The translations under genes and the position numbers were made by a program. The notes below the pieces were generated by a model that was not told the origin of the DNA, did not search any database, and was given only the letters and a program-made list of their open reading frames with translations. Below, piece by piece: positions 1 to 7,588 of a DNA stretch of 49,174 nt; the stretch's first letter is position 1; the number at the start of each line of letters is the position of its first letter. Source of the DNA: a virus. The DNA is taken from positions 1 to 49,174 of IMG/VR virus record IMGVR_UViG_3300046533_000603; one strand, written 5' to 3'.

Positions 1-70
1 CCGACTGCATGCGCTTCGCAGGCCCAGTGACGAGGTCGTTCAAGCTGATGGTGAATGCGAAGTTTTCCAA
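1..70 (-). CDS. Tape measure protein, N-terminal fragment
   Basis: Partial gene running off the left edge. A TTG codon at 70-68, two bases after the chaperone stop, opens a frame beginning M-E-N-F-A-F-T-I-S-L-N-D-L with GPAKRMQS further on, 23 codons visible. Tape measure proteins set tail length and normally follow the two-frame chaperone in tailed phages, and many start with a similar short strand followed by a GPA-type turn. A purine-rich AAAGAG lies just upstream, inside the end of the chaperone gene. The identification rests mainly on gene order; only a sequence extending left can show the expected long helical protein. Confidence 0.5.
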   Translation of the reverse strand, partial: MENFAFTISLNDLVTGPAKRMQS

Positions 71-71
71 G

Positions 72-574
72 TCACTCTTTCATCTGCGCTTCCAACCACG
101 CGCGGTGTCTCAGGACGGTCTCCGCCACGATCTGAAACGCCGCCTCTGCATGCGGGGAATTGCGGTCCCCGGTGAGCCACTCTCCGAGTCCGAAGGCGAA
201 CTCACTGGGGAACCTCGATTGGCTCTGAACGAGTTCCCCGACTATTTTTGGTGCTGGGATCCCCCCATCCCCACGAGCTTCTTGAAGCGCTCGGAGTTGC
301 CGAGGCTCACGTGGAGCCCGGGGAACTTGTCGAGCAGAGCGTCGAACTCCTCGCGCGACGGGTAGATCACGATCGTGCGCGACAGCTGCTCGAGGCCCTT
401 GAACCCCTGCCCCTGGTCCTGCTTCGCCGTGTACGTGTCGAACTCCCGCTTCGTCGGGACCCGAAACACGGCCTCCCACAGGAGCTCGCCGTCCTCTTCG
501 TCGGTGTCCGACAGATGCACGATCCGTCCGTGCGTCTTCTTCAGTTCTTCCAGCTTTTCGATTGCGATGGCCAT
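72..574 (-). CDS. Tail assembly chaperone, -1 frameshift fusion product
   Basis: Same start as the short chaperone. A -1 slip on G GGG GGA (266-260) joins 105 zero-frame residues to 62 residues in the -1 frame, giving 167 residues ending at TGA 74-72. The -1 extension (I-P-A-P-K-I-V-G-E-L and on to W-L-E-A-Q-M-K-E) reads as ordinary protein, whereas the upstream part of that same frame is arginine/glycine-rich shadow. Two-product chaperones made by a frameshift are conserved in long-tailed phages and the ratio of the two products matters for tail length. The slip site and extension are visible; slippage itself is inferred. Confidence 0.75.
242..574 (-). CDS. Tail assembly chaperone, short (zero-frame) product
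   Basis: 110 residues, starting M-A-I-A-I-E-K-L. It sits between the tail tube and tape measure genes, the place of gp41 in Mu and of gpG in lambda. The shorter form of such chaperones binds tape measure and tube subunits during tail assembly and is absent from the virion. The protein is acidic and charged with no membrane segment. The reading frame ends at TAG 244-242, shortly after a GGGGGGA heptamer, so this is the product made when ribosomes do not slip. Confidence 0.8.
   Translation of the reverse strand: MAIAIEKLEELKKTHGRIVHLSDTDEEDGELLWEAVFRVPTKREFDTYTAKQDQGQGFKGLEQLSRTIVIYPSREEFDALLDKFPGLHVSLGNSERFKKLVGMGGSQHQK
260..266 (-). promoter_or_regulatory. Programmed -1 frameshift heptamer GGGGGGA
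   Basis: Read on the minus strand the zero frame is ATG GGG GGA TCC, so the heptamer fits X XXY YYZ exactly with X=Y=G and Z=A. After a -1 slip the next codon is ATC and the new frame stays open for 62 codons to 74-72. Confidence 0.75.
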
Positions 575-668
575 GCGCTTCCTCCGGTTTGGTTAGGAAG
601 CGCGTCCTCACTCGTCCAGCTGCCGACGCGCTTGGGGTGGGCTACCGCTCACCCGTGATGTGTGCTCG

Positions 669-1136
669 CTACTGCGGCGGGGCGACCAGCGGGACCGCCA
701 GGTCGTCGACTCCGTTGTAGAGGATCTTGATCGGGCTGAGGTCGAACTTCCTGACAGTGGGGTCCGGGCCCTGCGAGTTGTTGGACTCGGTGCTGTCCAG
801 GTTGCACCCGAGAAGGATGTCCGTGATCGTGTCGAAACCGTTCTGCGTCCACGTCGCGTACACGGGAAACTGGATGTCGCCGTAGCCGGCACCGAGGTCC
901 GACTGCAGGAGGTTGAACTCGGCCAGGTAGAGCTCGCAGTCGGCCGAGTACTCGTTCTCGCCGATGGTCTTCGCCAGCGGGTCCGGGCTGTTGCCTCGGA
1001 CGAGAGCGCGGTTCCTCTTGCGCGTGTAGTTGATCGTTTTGAAGCCGATGTAGATCCGGCCGGCGATCTTGAGCTCCACGCTGTTCAGCGAGTGTTTGAC
1101 GCCGTTGATAAACGGGTATGCGAGGGGGGTCGTCAT
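669..1136 (-). CDS. Tail tube protein
   Basis: 155 residues, starting M-T-T-P-L-A-Y-P-F. It follows the sheath and precedes the chaperone, the place of Mu gpM. The N-terminal pattern I-N-G-V-K-H-S then V-E-L-K-I-A-G-R and G-F-K-T-I-N-Y is typical of contractile-tail tube subunits, small beta-rich proteins forming the hexameric rings of the inner tube through which DNA passes. Length is usual for the family. Part of the minus-strand virion operon. Confidence 0.85.
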   Translation of the reverse strand: MTTPLAYPFINGVKHSLNSVELKIAGRIYIGFKTINYTRKRNRALVRGNSPDPLAKTIGENEYSADCELYLAEFNLLQSDLGAGYGDIQFPVYATWTQNGFDTITDILLGCNLDSTESNNSQGPDPTVRKFDLSPIKILYNGVDDLAVPLVAPPQ

Positions 1137-1153
1137 GGTGGTCCTTCAGCTCC

Positions 1154-2695
1154 TCACGCCGCAGCGTTCCCGTTTTGGAACCCGATCGTGATGTCCTCTT
1201 CGAGCACGTAGCCGCGCCCCTGGATGGTCACGTTGATCGGGACCTTGCTCGTTGCTCCCACGTTCGCGGTCTGGTCCACCACGACGGTCGACCCGCTGAT
1301 CTCGGACGTGGCGAGCATGTTCGCGGTCAGAGCGCCCTGGATGCCGTTCTGGATCGTGAGCGCGTCGTTGATGTAGAGCGTGCCGCTCGGGTTCAAGCGA
1401 ACATCGTCGTTGATCTCTTCCTCGCCGGCCTGGTGCACGATGTCGCACGCCACGTCCATGACGTTGCCGCGAGGTAGGATCGTGAAGTCCGAGCCGCTCG
1501 GGCTCATCAGATTGGGGTTGACGATGAAGTAGCCCTGCTTGCCGAATCGGGTGCGGGCAGAGGTGAACCGCGCTGCATCGAGGCCGGGGCTCACGCGCTC
1601 GTCGTGGTAGTTGAATCCGTCCTTCGGATCGTTCGACGGGTCCACGACGATCTGAGAGAGAGCGCCATCGCGGACGCGCCCGGCGTGACGCTGCGGCGGG
1701 ATCGTCACCTGGCGGGCAGCGAGGGCCCACGCGAGCGGGCGCCGGTACCTCGGGGTGCCTGCCGATGCGTTCGGGTACGCGCTCGGCATGTTGTAGTAGC
1801 CGGCGCACGCACAGATCCGCTTCGCGCTGACAGCCGAGTAGTCGAGCGCGATTGCGGCGCTCCACGTCGCGTCCGTCTCGCCGGCGCCGCCGTACGCGGT
1901 CGGCTGGTTCGAGTCGCGCGCCGAGATGATGCAACGTGTGAACACGAACCCGGTAGCGAGCGTATTCAGGTATCCCTGGATCGTCGTTGCGTCCGCTCCG
2001 CTCATGCCCTGCTGAGTGCCGGCCGTCGCGATCGTGCTGCCGACGATGTGCACGGAGCCGATGCCGGCAATCGCGTACTGGCTTGCCGCGAAGGTGTTGA
2101 GGGCCGTCTGAATGTTGGCCGTCGAGATCGAAGGTCCCGTGGTCGCGAACTTGAACGTGTCTCCGGCCGTGAAGTTGCCAGCTGCGAAATTCAGCGTGAT
2201 TCCCGTGTTCGAGATCACGTAAGTGGCAGCAGTCCCCGGGAGGATCACGGGGCCGAAGGTGCGCCCGGCGTCGAGCGAAATCTGCATCGTCCACCCGGAC
2301 GTGCCTTTCACTCCACCGGTCACGATCTTCATGAACACGTAGTAGTCGTCGAAGGCGCCGTTTGTGGCGTCGAGAGTGACCGTCACGACGCTCGGAGAAG
2401 ACACCGTGTTACCGGCGCCGACCTGGACGGTTTCCGCGGTTCCGGTCGCCGCCTTCGCAAGCGGCACGGCGAGCACGACGCCGCCGGCGAGGACCGAGAG
2501 GGCAGCCGCCTCGGGGAGCGCTCCGTACCCGAGCGACGTCTGCAAGCTGCTCGGCTGAGTCGTGGCGATGAGCTGGCCAGCCGTGGCAGTGCCGAGCGAC
2601 GCAAACCCGATGACGAGCTGCACGCTGTTCGCCGGAGTGACGATCGACGCGCCCCCATCGAGCACCGTGATCTGAACTTCACCTGTCGTGGTCAT
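1154..2695 (-). CDS. Contractile tail sheath protein
   Basis: 513 residues. Hydrophobic beta-rich N-terminus (V-Q-I-T-V-L-D-G-G-A then V-Q-L-V-I-G-F) and a C-terminal part with I-N-D-A-L-T-I-Q-N-G, as in sheath proteins of Mu gpL type. Sheath subunits polymerise around the tube and contract on infection, so the phage is a myovirus. The internal Ala/Thr/Gly-rich segment is long. The ATG overlaps the stop of a nine-residue bridging reading frame (TGATG) whose AAAGAGG serves as ribosome-binding site. An open frame antisense to it is a shadow. Confidence 0.85.
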   Translation of the reverse strand: MTTTGEVQITVLDGGASIVTPANSVQLVIGFASLGTATAGQLIATTQPSSLQTSLGYGALPEAAALSVLAGGVVLAVPLAKAATGTAETVQVGAGNTVSSPSVVTVTLDATNGAFDDYYVFMKIVTGGVKGTSGWTMQISLDAGRTFGPVILPGTAATYVISNTGITLNFAAGNFTAGDTFKFATTGPSISTANIQTALNTFAASQYAIAGIGSVHIVGSTIATAGTQQGMSGADATTIQGYLNTLATGFVFTRCIISARDSNQPTAYGGAGETDATWSAAIALDYSAVSAKRICACAGYYNMPSAYPNASAGTPRYRRPLAWALAARQVTIPPQRHAGRVRDGALSQIVVDPSNDPKDGFNYHDERVSPGLDAARFTSARTRFGKQGYFIVNPNLMSPSGSDFTILPRGNVMDVACDIVHQAGEEEINDDVRLNPSGTLYINDALTIQNGIQGALTANMLATSEISGSTVVVDQTANVGATSKVPINVTIQGRGYVLEEDITIGFQNGNAAA

Positions 2696-2724
2696 CAGGC
2701 AGCCTCTTTCGTCGTGTGAGTCAT
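2695..2724 (-). other. Nine-residue bridging reading frame
   Basis: ATG at 2724 overlaps the tail terminator stop (ATGA); after nine codons (M-T-H-T-T-K-E-A-A) its TGA overlaps the sheath ATG (TGATG). It keeps ribosomes engaged across the gap and contains the sheath ribosome-binding site. Probably a coupling device rather than a functional peptide. Confidence 0.4.
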
Positions 2725-3344
2725 GTGACCGGGGTCACCTCGGTTGGATCGCCCTGGTACGCGACGCCCGCGGACATCCCGGTGCCTCTCGGCACGAACG
2801 GCAGGAGGTGATCGAGGATCGGCGTGGGGATCGGATTGGTCGTGAAGACGAACTCCCGACCGAGGATGTCGCTCTGGTCCCCTTCCACCTTCGCGTCCGT
2901 CCAGTCGCCCCGATCCGCCATCACGACGGGATTCCCCGGCATGAGGCGCTGAATCGACTGCAGCACCGCCTGGTAGAGCACCTGCGTGAAGTCGTAGTCG
3001 TCGTCGACCACCGTCTCGGGGTTCGAGCGATCCGGGTTCATGCCCCAGCACCGGACCTCGAACACCACGGCATCCGTGCCGATCGTGCGCTCCGCGATCT
3101 GCAGTAGCGACTCGGCCGAGTAGGGCGTGTTCGTTGCTGCCCGAGACGAGCTCGACGGGGCACGCGGCCCGAAGCTGCTCCGGAGCGGCGTGAAGATGAT
3201 CCGCGGCGGCGCGCTCTCGGTCGGCTTCCACTGGCTGCCGAGCAGAATCTTCCCCTCGGAAAGCGCCGGGTAGCCCGCGTCCGCGAGTGCTGCCACCACG
3301 TCCGCGGAGATCGCGTTGACGATCGTACTGATGACGCCCGGCAC
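2721..3344 (-). CDS. Tail terminator / neck protein (Mu gp37-like position)
   Basis: 207 residues. It lies between the gpG-like gene and the sheath, where Mu encodes its tail terminator. The N-terminus M-P-G-V-I-S-T-I-V-N-A-I resembles small tail-completion proteins, and the region around P-P-R-I-I-F-T-P is a pattern seen in several of them. Such proteins cap the finished tail so that it can join the head. No catalytic motif is seen. The call is mainly positional. Confidence 0.6.
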   Translation of the reverse strand: MPGVISTIVNAISADVVAALADAGYPALSEGKILLGSQWKPTESAPPRIIFTPLRSSFGPRAPSSSSRAATNTPYSAESLLQIAERTIGTDAVVFEVRCWGMNPDRSNPETVVDDDYDFTQVLYQAVLQSIQRLMPGNPVVMADRGDWTDAKVEGDQSDILGREFVFTTNPIPTPILDHLLPFVPRGTGMSAGVAYQGDPTEVTPVT

Positions 3345-3779
3345 TCACCGGCCCTCCAGGGCGCGCTTCGTCGCGGCCGCGCTCGCGTCCTTCAGGTCCT
3401 GGTTCCAGCCGGCGGGCAGCGTGCCCGTCGGGAGGATGGGTCGCGCGGCCATTCGGCTCGTGCCCTTCTGGTGGAAGAGCGCCGGGGCCTCCGGGTTGAA
3501 CGTCACGCCGATGCCAGCGCCCGGAAGGGGACTGACCTCGAGCTCGTGGTCGCGCATCTCGCGCGTATTCGTGAGCGGGGGAGAAGTCCGACCCCTACGG
3601 ATCGTCGCAGGCCGGAGTGGTGCCCACGGCTTGCCGTAGGGATCGACGCCTCGGTCAAACTGCTCCTGCAGCCGTCCGTGGATGCGCTCCGCGGCATCGC
3701 GAGACGCCTGCGAGGGGACAGCGGCGAGCCGCCCGATGTTGCGCTCGAGCTGACCGAGGCCCTTGAAGTCGCCCGCCAT
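3345..3779 (-). CDS. Virion morphogenesis protein (Mu gpG-like)
   Basis: 144 residues from ATG at 3779; an open frame continues upstream but that part is a shadow of the neighbours. The segment D-P-Y-G-K-P-W-A-P-L with R-P-I-L-P in the last third is characteristic of the gpG/phage virion morphogenesis family, small proteins needed for head-tail joining. It sits between the gp36-like connector block and the tail terminator, as in Mu. The start lies two bases past the stop of the preceding gene. Confidence 0.8.
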   Translation of the reverse strand: MAGDFKGLGQLERNIGRLAAVPSQASRDAAERIHGRLQEQFDRGVDPYGKPWAPLRPATIRRGRTSPPLTNTREMRDHELEVSPLPGAGIGVTFNPEAPALFHQKGTSRMAARPILPTGTLPAGWNQDLKDASAAATKRALEGR

Positions 3780-3781
3780 GC

Positions 3782-4066
3782 TCACGTGGCACCGAACCCG
3801 GGACCGATGCTGTCCACGAAGTAGGAGTCCGTTCCCGTGAAGACGATCGTCTTGCCCCCGCCGGGGGTCTCCGTCGCAACGAGCACGTCGTCCGGGAACG
3901 CCAGACGAAACCCGGAAGCTGCGATCACCGGGATCGCGTCGCCGCCGAAGATCACCACGGTCCCGCCGGCCGTCGAGTGGGCGTAGATCTGCCGCACGGT
4001 CGCGCCCACCGGTAGGGTCACGGTTCCGCTCGCTCCGCCGCTGTACCGCCATGTTCCCTGGGCCAC
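3782..4066 (-). CDS. Small beta-rich virion-cluster protein, unknown
   Basis: 94 residues, rich in glycine, threonine and valine, without charged helices or membrane segment; it reads as alternating short strands (V-T-L-P-V-G-A-T-V, G-G-T-V-V-I-F-G). Placed between the gp36-like and gpG-like genes. A minor head-tail or decoration component is possible from position alone. No family recognised. Confidence 0.6.
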   Translation of the reverse strand: MAQGTWRYSGGASGTVTLPVGATVRQIYAHSTAGGTVVIFGGDAIPVIAASGFRLAFPDDVLVATETPGGGKTIVFTGTDSYFVDSIGPGFGAT

Positions 4067-4069
4067 CGC

Positions 4070-4507
4070 TCACCAGCCCCGCGTCGCAGCGGTCCCGCCG
4101 GTGGCGAGATCCACGACGCTCGACGTGAAGACCATCGGCTGCTCCGTGTTCGTCGACGGAGACGGCTGCGGGGTGACGTCCGGGTGGAGCTGTTGCTTCT
4201 GGATGAGCTCGAGCTGGCGAAGCGCGCGGTTGTAGCGAGCCTCGTACTGGTTGTCGGTGCCGCTCGACCCGGGCTTCAGGCCCCGGATGTCCATCAACCG
4301 ATACGTCGCGATAACGGCCGTGATCTCGGTGATCGAAGCGTCCCACGCGACGAGCGGTAGCGGGTACCGCGCGCGGATGTGGCGATCGACCTCGTCTGCC
4401 GCCGCGTCGAGGGCCGCCTGCTTCTGGTCGGTGGTCAGCGTCGCGAATGCGGTAGCGGGTGCACCGTATCGGACGAGATCAGCGATCGAAGCGTAGGCGG
4501 CTGACAT
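4070..4507 (-). CDS. Gp36-like head-tail connector (DUF1320)
   Basis: 145 residues. The pattern Y-A-S-I-A-D-L then A-L-D-A-A-A-D-E-V-D-R-H-I-R-A-R-Y-P-L-P-L and M-D-I-R-G matches the DUF1320/Mu gp36 family, helical proteins lying just after the major capsid gene and thought to act in the neck. The C-terminal third is Pro/Thr/Gln-rich and extends beyond the family core. Its place between the major capsid and gpG-like genes supports the call. Confidence 0.8.
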   Translation of the reverse strand: MSAAYASIADLVRYGAPATAFATLTTDQKQAALDAAADEVDRHIRARYPLPLVAWDASITEITAVIATYRLMDIRGLKPGSSGTDNQYEARYNRALRQLELIQKQQLHPDVTPQPSPSTNTEQPMVFTSSVVDLATGGTAATRGW

Positions 4508-4525
4508 GGCGGGCCATGGGGAGCC

Positions 4526-5527
4526 TCAGACGCCCGAGCGGCTCGAGAGCCACGCGAACGACCAGGCCGGGCTCATGCGGGAGTGCGCGCCGTAGAGGAA
4601 CGCGTGCTGATCGAAGACCACCGGATCCGTGGGCGCGTTCCGGTAGAGGAACTGAGCGGCCTCGCGCTGGATGATCGAGAACGGCTTCCGCGGCTTGCTG
4701 GTGACGAGCATGTACCAGGCTGCCGCGCTCGACAGATCCGGCCACACGAGGAGGTCCGACGTGCCGCGCTGCGTGTTCTCGGTCGTGCCCACCATCGCGT
4801 AGTTCGGGCCGGGACCGGCGCCGAGGTTGCCCCAGATGGGCGCACCGAGGAACGCGGCTTGGAGGATCGGAGTCGCGGTCGCCTTGAGCATGACCGGCAC
4901 CATGGTCATGTCTGGCAGGATGCCGAGCTTCTCGCCCGACTCGCTCTTCCGGTTCGCCATGTCCTGCCACACCGTCGCGTAGCTGTTCAGAGCGAGCGCG
5001 CCGCCCGTCTGGATGCCTCCGATCGACGTGCCGCTCGCGCCGTAGTCGTTCGGGTAGGTGCCCTTCGACGAGTCGTAGAAGTCGATCGGGTGCGCGCTGT
5101 TCCAGTGCGACAGACCGTCGAGGCCGTTCTGCCGCGAGCCCTTCTGGCTCTTCGCGTTCTCGAGAAGGTCACGAAGGACGTAGTCCTCGTTCTTCTTGAT
5201 GTTCATGCCGAGCTGCGTCGGGCGATGGCTGAGGAGCCCCGTGTGGTCGTCCTTCATCACGAAGATGTCGAACGACTCGGTGAGCTCCCAGAGCTGGACG
5301 GTCACGAAGTAGGTCTGCGGAGCGGGCTGCTCGGTGATGCGGGATCCCAGCCACTCGCGCATCGTGCGGCCCATGCCGGTCCAGCCCTCGGCGTACTGCG
5401 TCGTGCCCGTCGGGATCGTGGTCGCGATCTTGTTGAAGACCGTCTCCGTGGTCCCGTAGGCGAGCGTGAGCGTCGTGTTGACGTTCGTGAAGAACGCAAG
5501 CAGCTGGTTGGTTGCCGTGATGTCCAT
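4526..5527 (-). CDS. Major capsid protein (Mu gpT-like)
   Basis: 333 residues. Order and motifs fit the Mu gpT major head subunit family: an N-terminal part on metastable fold and ring contacts (Y-A-E-G-W-T-G-M, R-E-W-L-G-S-R), a central asparagine/glycine-rich loop and the C-terminal F-Y-G-A/F-L-Y-G-A-H-S-R region. It follows the decoration gene and precedes the gp36-like gene. The product is expected to form the HK97-fold shell. Length is slightly over 300 as usual for the family. Confidence 0.85.
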   Translation of the reverse strand: MDITATNQLLAFFTNVNTTLTLAYGTTETVFNKIATTIPTGTTQYAEGWTGMGRTMREWLGSRITEQPAPQTYFVTVQLWELTESFDIFVMKDDHTGLLSHRPTQLGMNIKKNEDYVLRDLLENAKSQKGSRQNGLDGLSHWNSAHPIDFYDSSKGTYPNDYGASGTSIGGIQTGGALALNSYATVWQDMANRKSESGEKLGILPDMTMVPVMLKATATPILQAAFLGAPIWGNLGAGPGPNYAMVGTTENTQRGTSDLLVWPDLSSAAAWYMLVTSKPRKPFSIIQREAAQFLYRNAPTDPVVFDQHAFLYGAHSRMSPAWSFAWLSSRSGV

Positions 5528-5565
5528 TGGGGGTCCTCTTGGGCTCCTCGATCAGCGCGTTGCGA

Positions 5566-6666
5566 TCACCAGTTGACGACGAGGAAGTCCACGTCGCTTG
5601 CGTCGTCGCCGGGGTGCGTGCCGGCCGCGACCGCACCGAAGATCGACAGGGCCGCCGTGCCGGCGACGCCCGCCGTTCGGTTTGCCACCGGGGCGTCGTA
5701 CGTGACGGTCGTGGTGCTTCCGGCGTGGAAGGTGTTGCGAGTGATCATCACGGCGCTCGTGGTCGTGCTTCGCAGGAAGAGCCCCTGCGTCACACCGAGC
5801 ACCTTGGTTCCGCTCGCGAGCGTGACCGTTCCCTTGGAGACGCGCGGGTAGAACGTCGGATCGTCCGTGTCGATGACCTTCGCCTTGCCGCACAAGGCTT
5901 TCCACTCCGAGCCCGCGAAGATCGTACCTTCGCTGACCTGGATGACCTGGCCGGGAGCAATCGCGGAACCGGCAACCCACCAGTCGGGCCGCGTGAGCGG
6001 AGCCGTGGTCGCGACCGTGCCGACGACGTAGGGACCGTTCTCTTTCGCCGTGGTCTGCGCCGTGAGGAGCACGACGTCTCCCGCGACGTACGTGATGCCG
6101 TCGGTGTTCGTCGCGACCGTGAAGGCCGTGAGCGAGTGGTTGGTGGCGAACGCGGCGCCGCGCGCCTTGAACTGCGTCGAGCCGCCCGGGGTGGGCGCGT
6201 TCGGGTTCGAGGGCACCGTGAAGCCGGGGCCGACGCCGACCTGAACCGCCGTCGGGTTGTTGGGGTCGAACGGGAAGATCAGGCCCGCGATGGGGCGCGT
6301 CCCGCCGCCGTCCGTGAGCGCCACGGTCTGGTTGTCGACCACGTAGCAGTACGAGAACACGTTCGCGGCAGCGATGAGGTCCACACCGGCCGCGCTGTTC
6401 ACGAACGCGAAGACGCCGGGCTTGACGTTGATCGTCAGAGCTCCCGCGCCGCCCGAGCTGTTGTCGACGTGCGCTTCCGCGCGCCCCGCGAGCTTGAGTG
6501 CCGTCGAAGCGGACCCGCCCACTGCGTTCCCGGATGCATCCGCGGCCACCATCGTGCCCGCATAGATCAGAGTCGTCGCCGCCATCGGCAGGTTGATGAG
6601 GTACGGGACGACGGCGTCCGGCGTGCCGTACTGGGGGGCTTTGCGATCGACTGCTGTTGCGGTCAT
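5566..6666 (-). CDS. Head decoration-like protein with C-terminal beta repeat
   Basis: 366 residues, lying between the protease/scaffold and major capsid genes. The first ~130 residues, with Y-A-G-T-M-V-A-A-D and G-R-A-E-A-H-V-D-N, resemble capsid decoration (DUF2190-like) proteins. The second half carries T-Y-V-A-G-D-V-V-L-L-T-A-Q-T and N-G-P-Y-V-V-G, a module common in phage tail and decoration proteins, so this looks like a decoration protein fused to an exposed beta domain. It is roughly three times longer than plain decoration proteins. Function on the capsid surface is inferred from position. Confidence 0.6.
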   Translation of the reverse strand: MTATAVDRKAPQYGTPDAVVPYLINLPMAATTLIYAGTMVAADASGNAVGGSASTALKLAGRAEAHVDNSSGGAGALTINVKPGVFAFVNSAAGVDLIAAANVFSYCYVVDNQTVALTDGGGTRPIAGLIFPFDPNNPTAVQVGVGPGFTVPSNPNAPTPGGSTQFKARGAAFATNHSLTAFTVATNTDGITYVAGDVVLLTAQTTAKENGPYVVGTVATTAPLTRPDWWVAGSAIAPGQVIQVSEGTIFAGSEWKALCGKAKVIDTDDPTFYPRVSKGTVTLASGTKVLGVTQGLFLRSTTTSAVMITRNTFHAGSTTTVTYDAPVANRTAGVAGTAALSIFGAVAAGTHPGDDASDVDFLVVNW

Positions 6667-6700
6667 GTGGGTGGATCCTCTGGTGGCTCTCGGTTGACGT

Positions 6701-7588
6701 TCAGTGCTTCGGCGCGGACTGCGACATCAGGGCCGCCGTCTTCTTCGCCTCTTCCATGTACTTCTCGAGCGACAGCCCGGCGGCTCGCGCGCTGATCTCG
6801 TACATCTCGCGCTCTTCCTTCGACATCGCCGAAAGGTCGAGCGAGGGGACCGCGGCGGAGCCGTCCGCGTTCTGCTTGGGCAGAGTCGGATCGTCCACCG
6901 TGTGGAGCTTCTTCGGGAGGGAAGCCAAGTAGCCCTTGAGCCACTTCGGGTCCTTCATGCCCTGCGTGCGGAGCGAGGCCATGCTCGCTCGCGTGATCTT
7001 TCCTTCGCGTGCGGCCGTCGCGAGGATCCCGTTCACCTTGTCGGCGCGCGTGGTCGACTCGAGCTTCCCGACGCGGGCTTCCAGCTTCGATGCGTTCGCG
7101 AGGCGGGACTTGATCCCGGCCATCGCGCCGATCGCTTCGCTCAGGTTCTTCGTACCGGTGAGCGCGACGATCGCGCCGTAGACCTTGGCCGCCGTGCCCT
7201 TCTTCGAGAGGGCGGCAATCGCCTTGGACTTCGACTTCTCGTCGTCCTCTTCGGCGTCGTCATCTTCCTCGGCCGAGGCGTCGTCATCGTCGTCCGAGTC
7301 GTCGGGCTTCTTGCCCGGCTTCGACGACGACGGGGGCTCGTCGTCCTCTTCCTCTTCGGACTCTTCCTCGGATTCCTCTTCCGACTCTTCGTCCTCGGCC
7401 TCGCCGTCGTCTTCCTCGAGCTCGTCCGTGCGGGTCCGCTTCGAGTATTTCATCTTGGCTTCGGCAGCAGACGCCGCCTTCAAAGCCGCGAGCGCCGCCT
7501 TGCGCTCCTCGGGAGTCTTCGCGGATTCGACAGCCGCTTCGGCCTTGGTGACCGCCTGAGTGAGAGCGAGGAGCGTTTTGGCCTTCAT
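6701..7588 (-). CDS. Nested scaffold protein (internal start candidate)
   Basis: In-frame ATG at 7588 inside the protease gene, preceded by GGAG about ten bases upstream, would give a 295-residue protein starting M-K-A-K-T-L-L-A-L that contains the whole helical and acidic scaffold half and none of the protease. Lambda Nu3 and Mu Z are made this way. Internal initiation is inferred from the site and the precedent. Confidence 0.4.
   Translation of the reverse strand: MKAKTLLALTQAVTKAEAAVESAKTPEERKAALAALKAASAAEAKMKYSKRTRTDELEEDDGEAEDEESEEESEEESEEEEDDEPPSSSKPGKKPDDSDDDDDASAEEDDDAEEDDEKSKSKAIAALSKKGTAAKVYGAIVALTGTKNLSEAIGAMAGIKSRLANASKLEARVGKLESTTRADKVNGILATAAREGKITRASMASLRTQGMKDPKWLKGYLASLPKKLHTVDDPTLPKQNADGSAAVPSLDLSAMSKEEREMYEISARAAGLSLEKYMEEAKKTAALMSQSAPKH

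Noticed and set aside
1146-2294. Long open frames antisense or out of phase to the sheath and similar large genes
   Set aside because: Arg/Gly/Ala/Pro/Ser-rich composition typical of GC-rich shadow frames; the true frame carries protein-like sequence and coupling overlaps.
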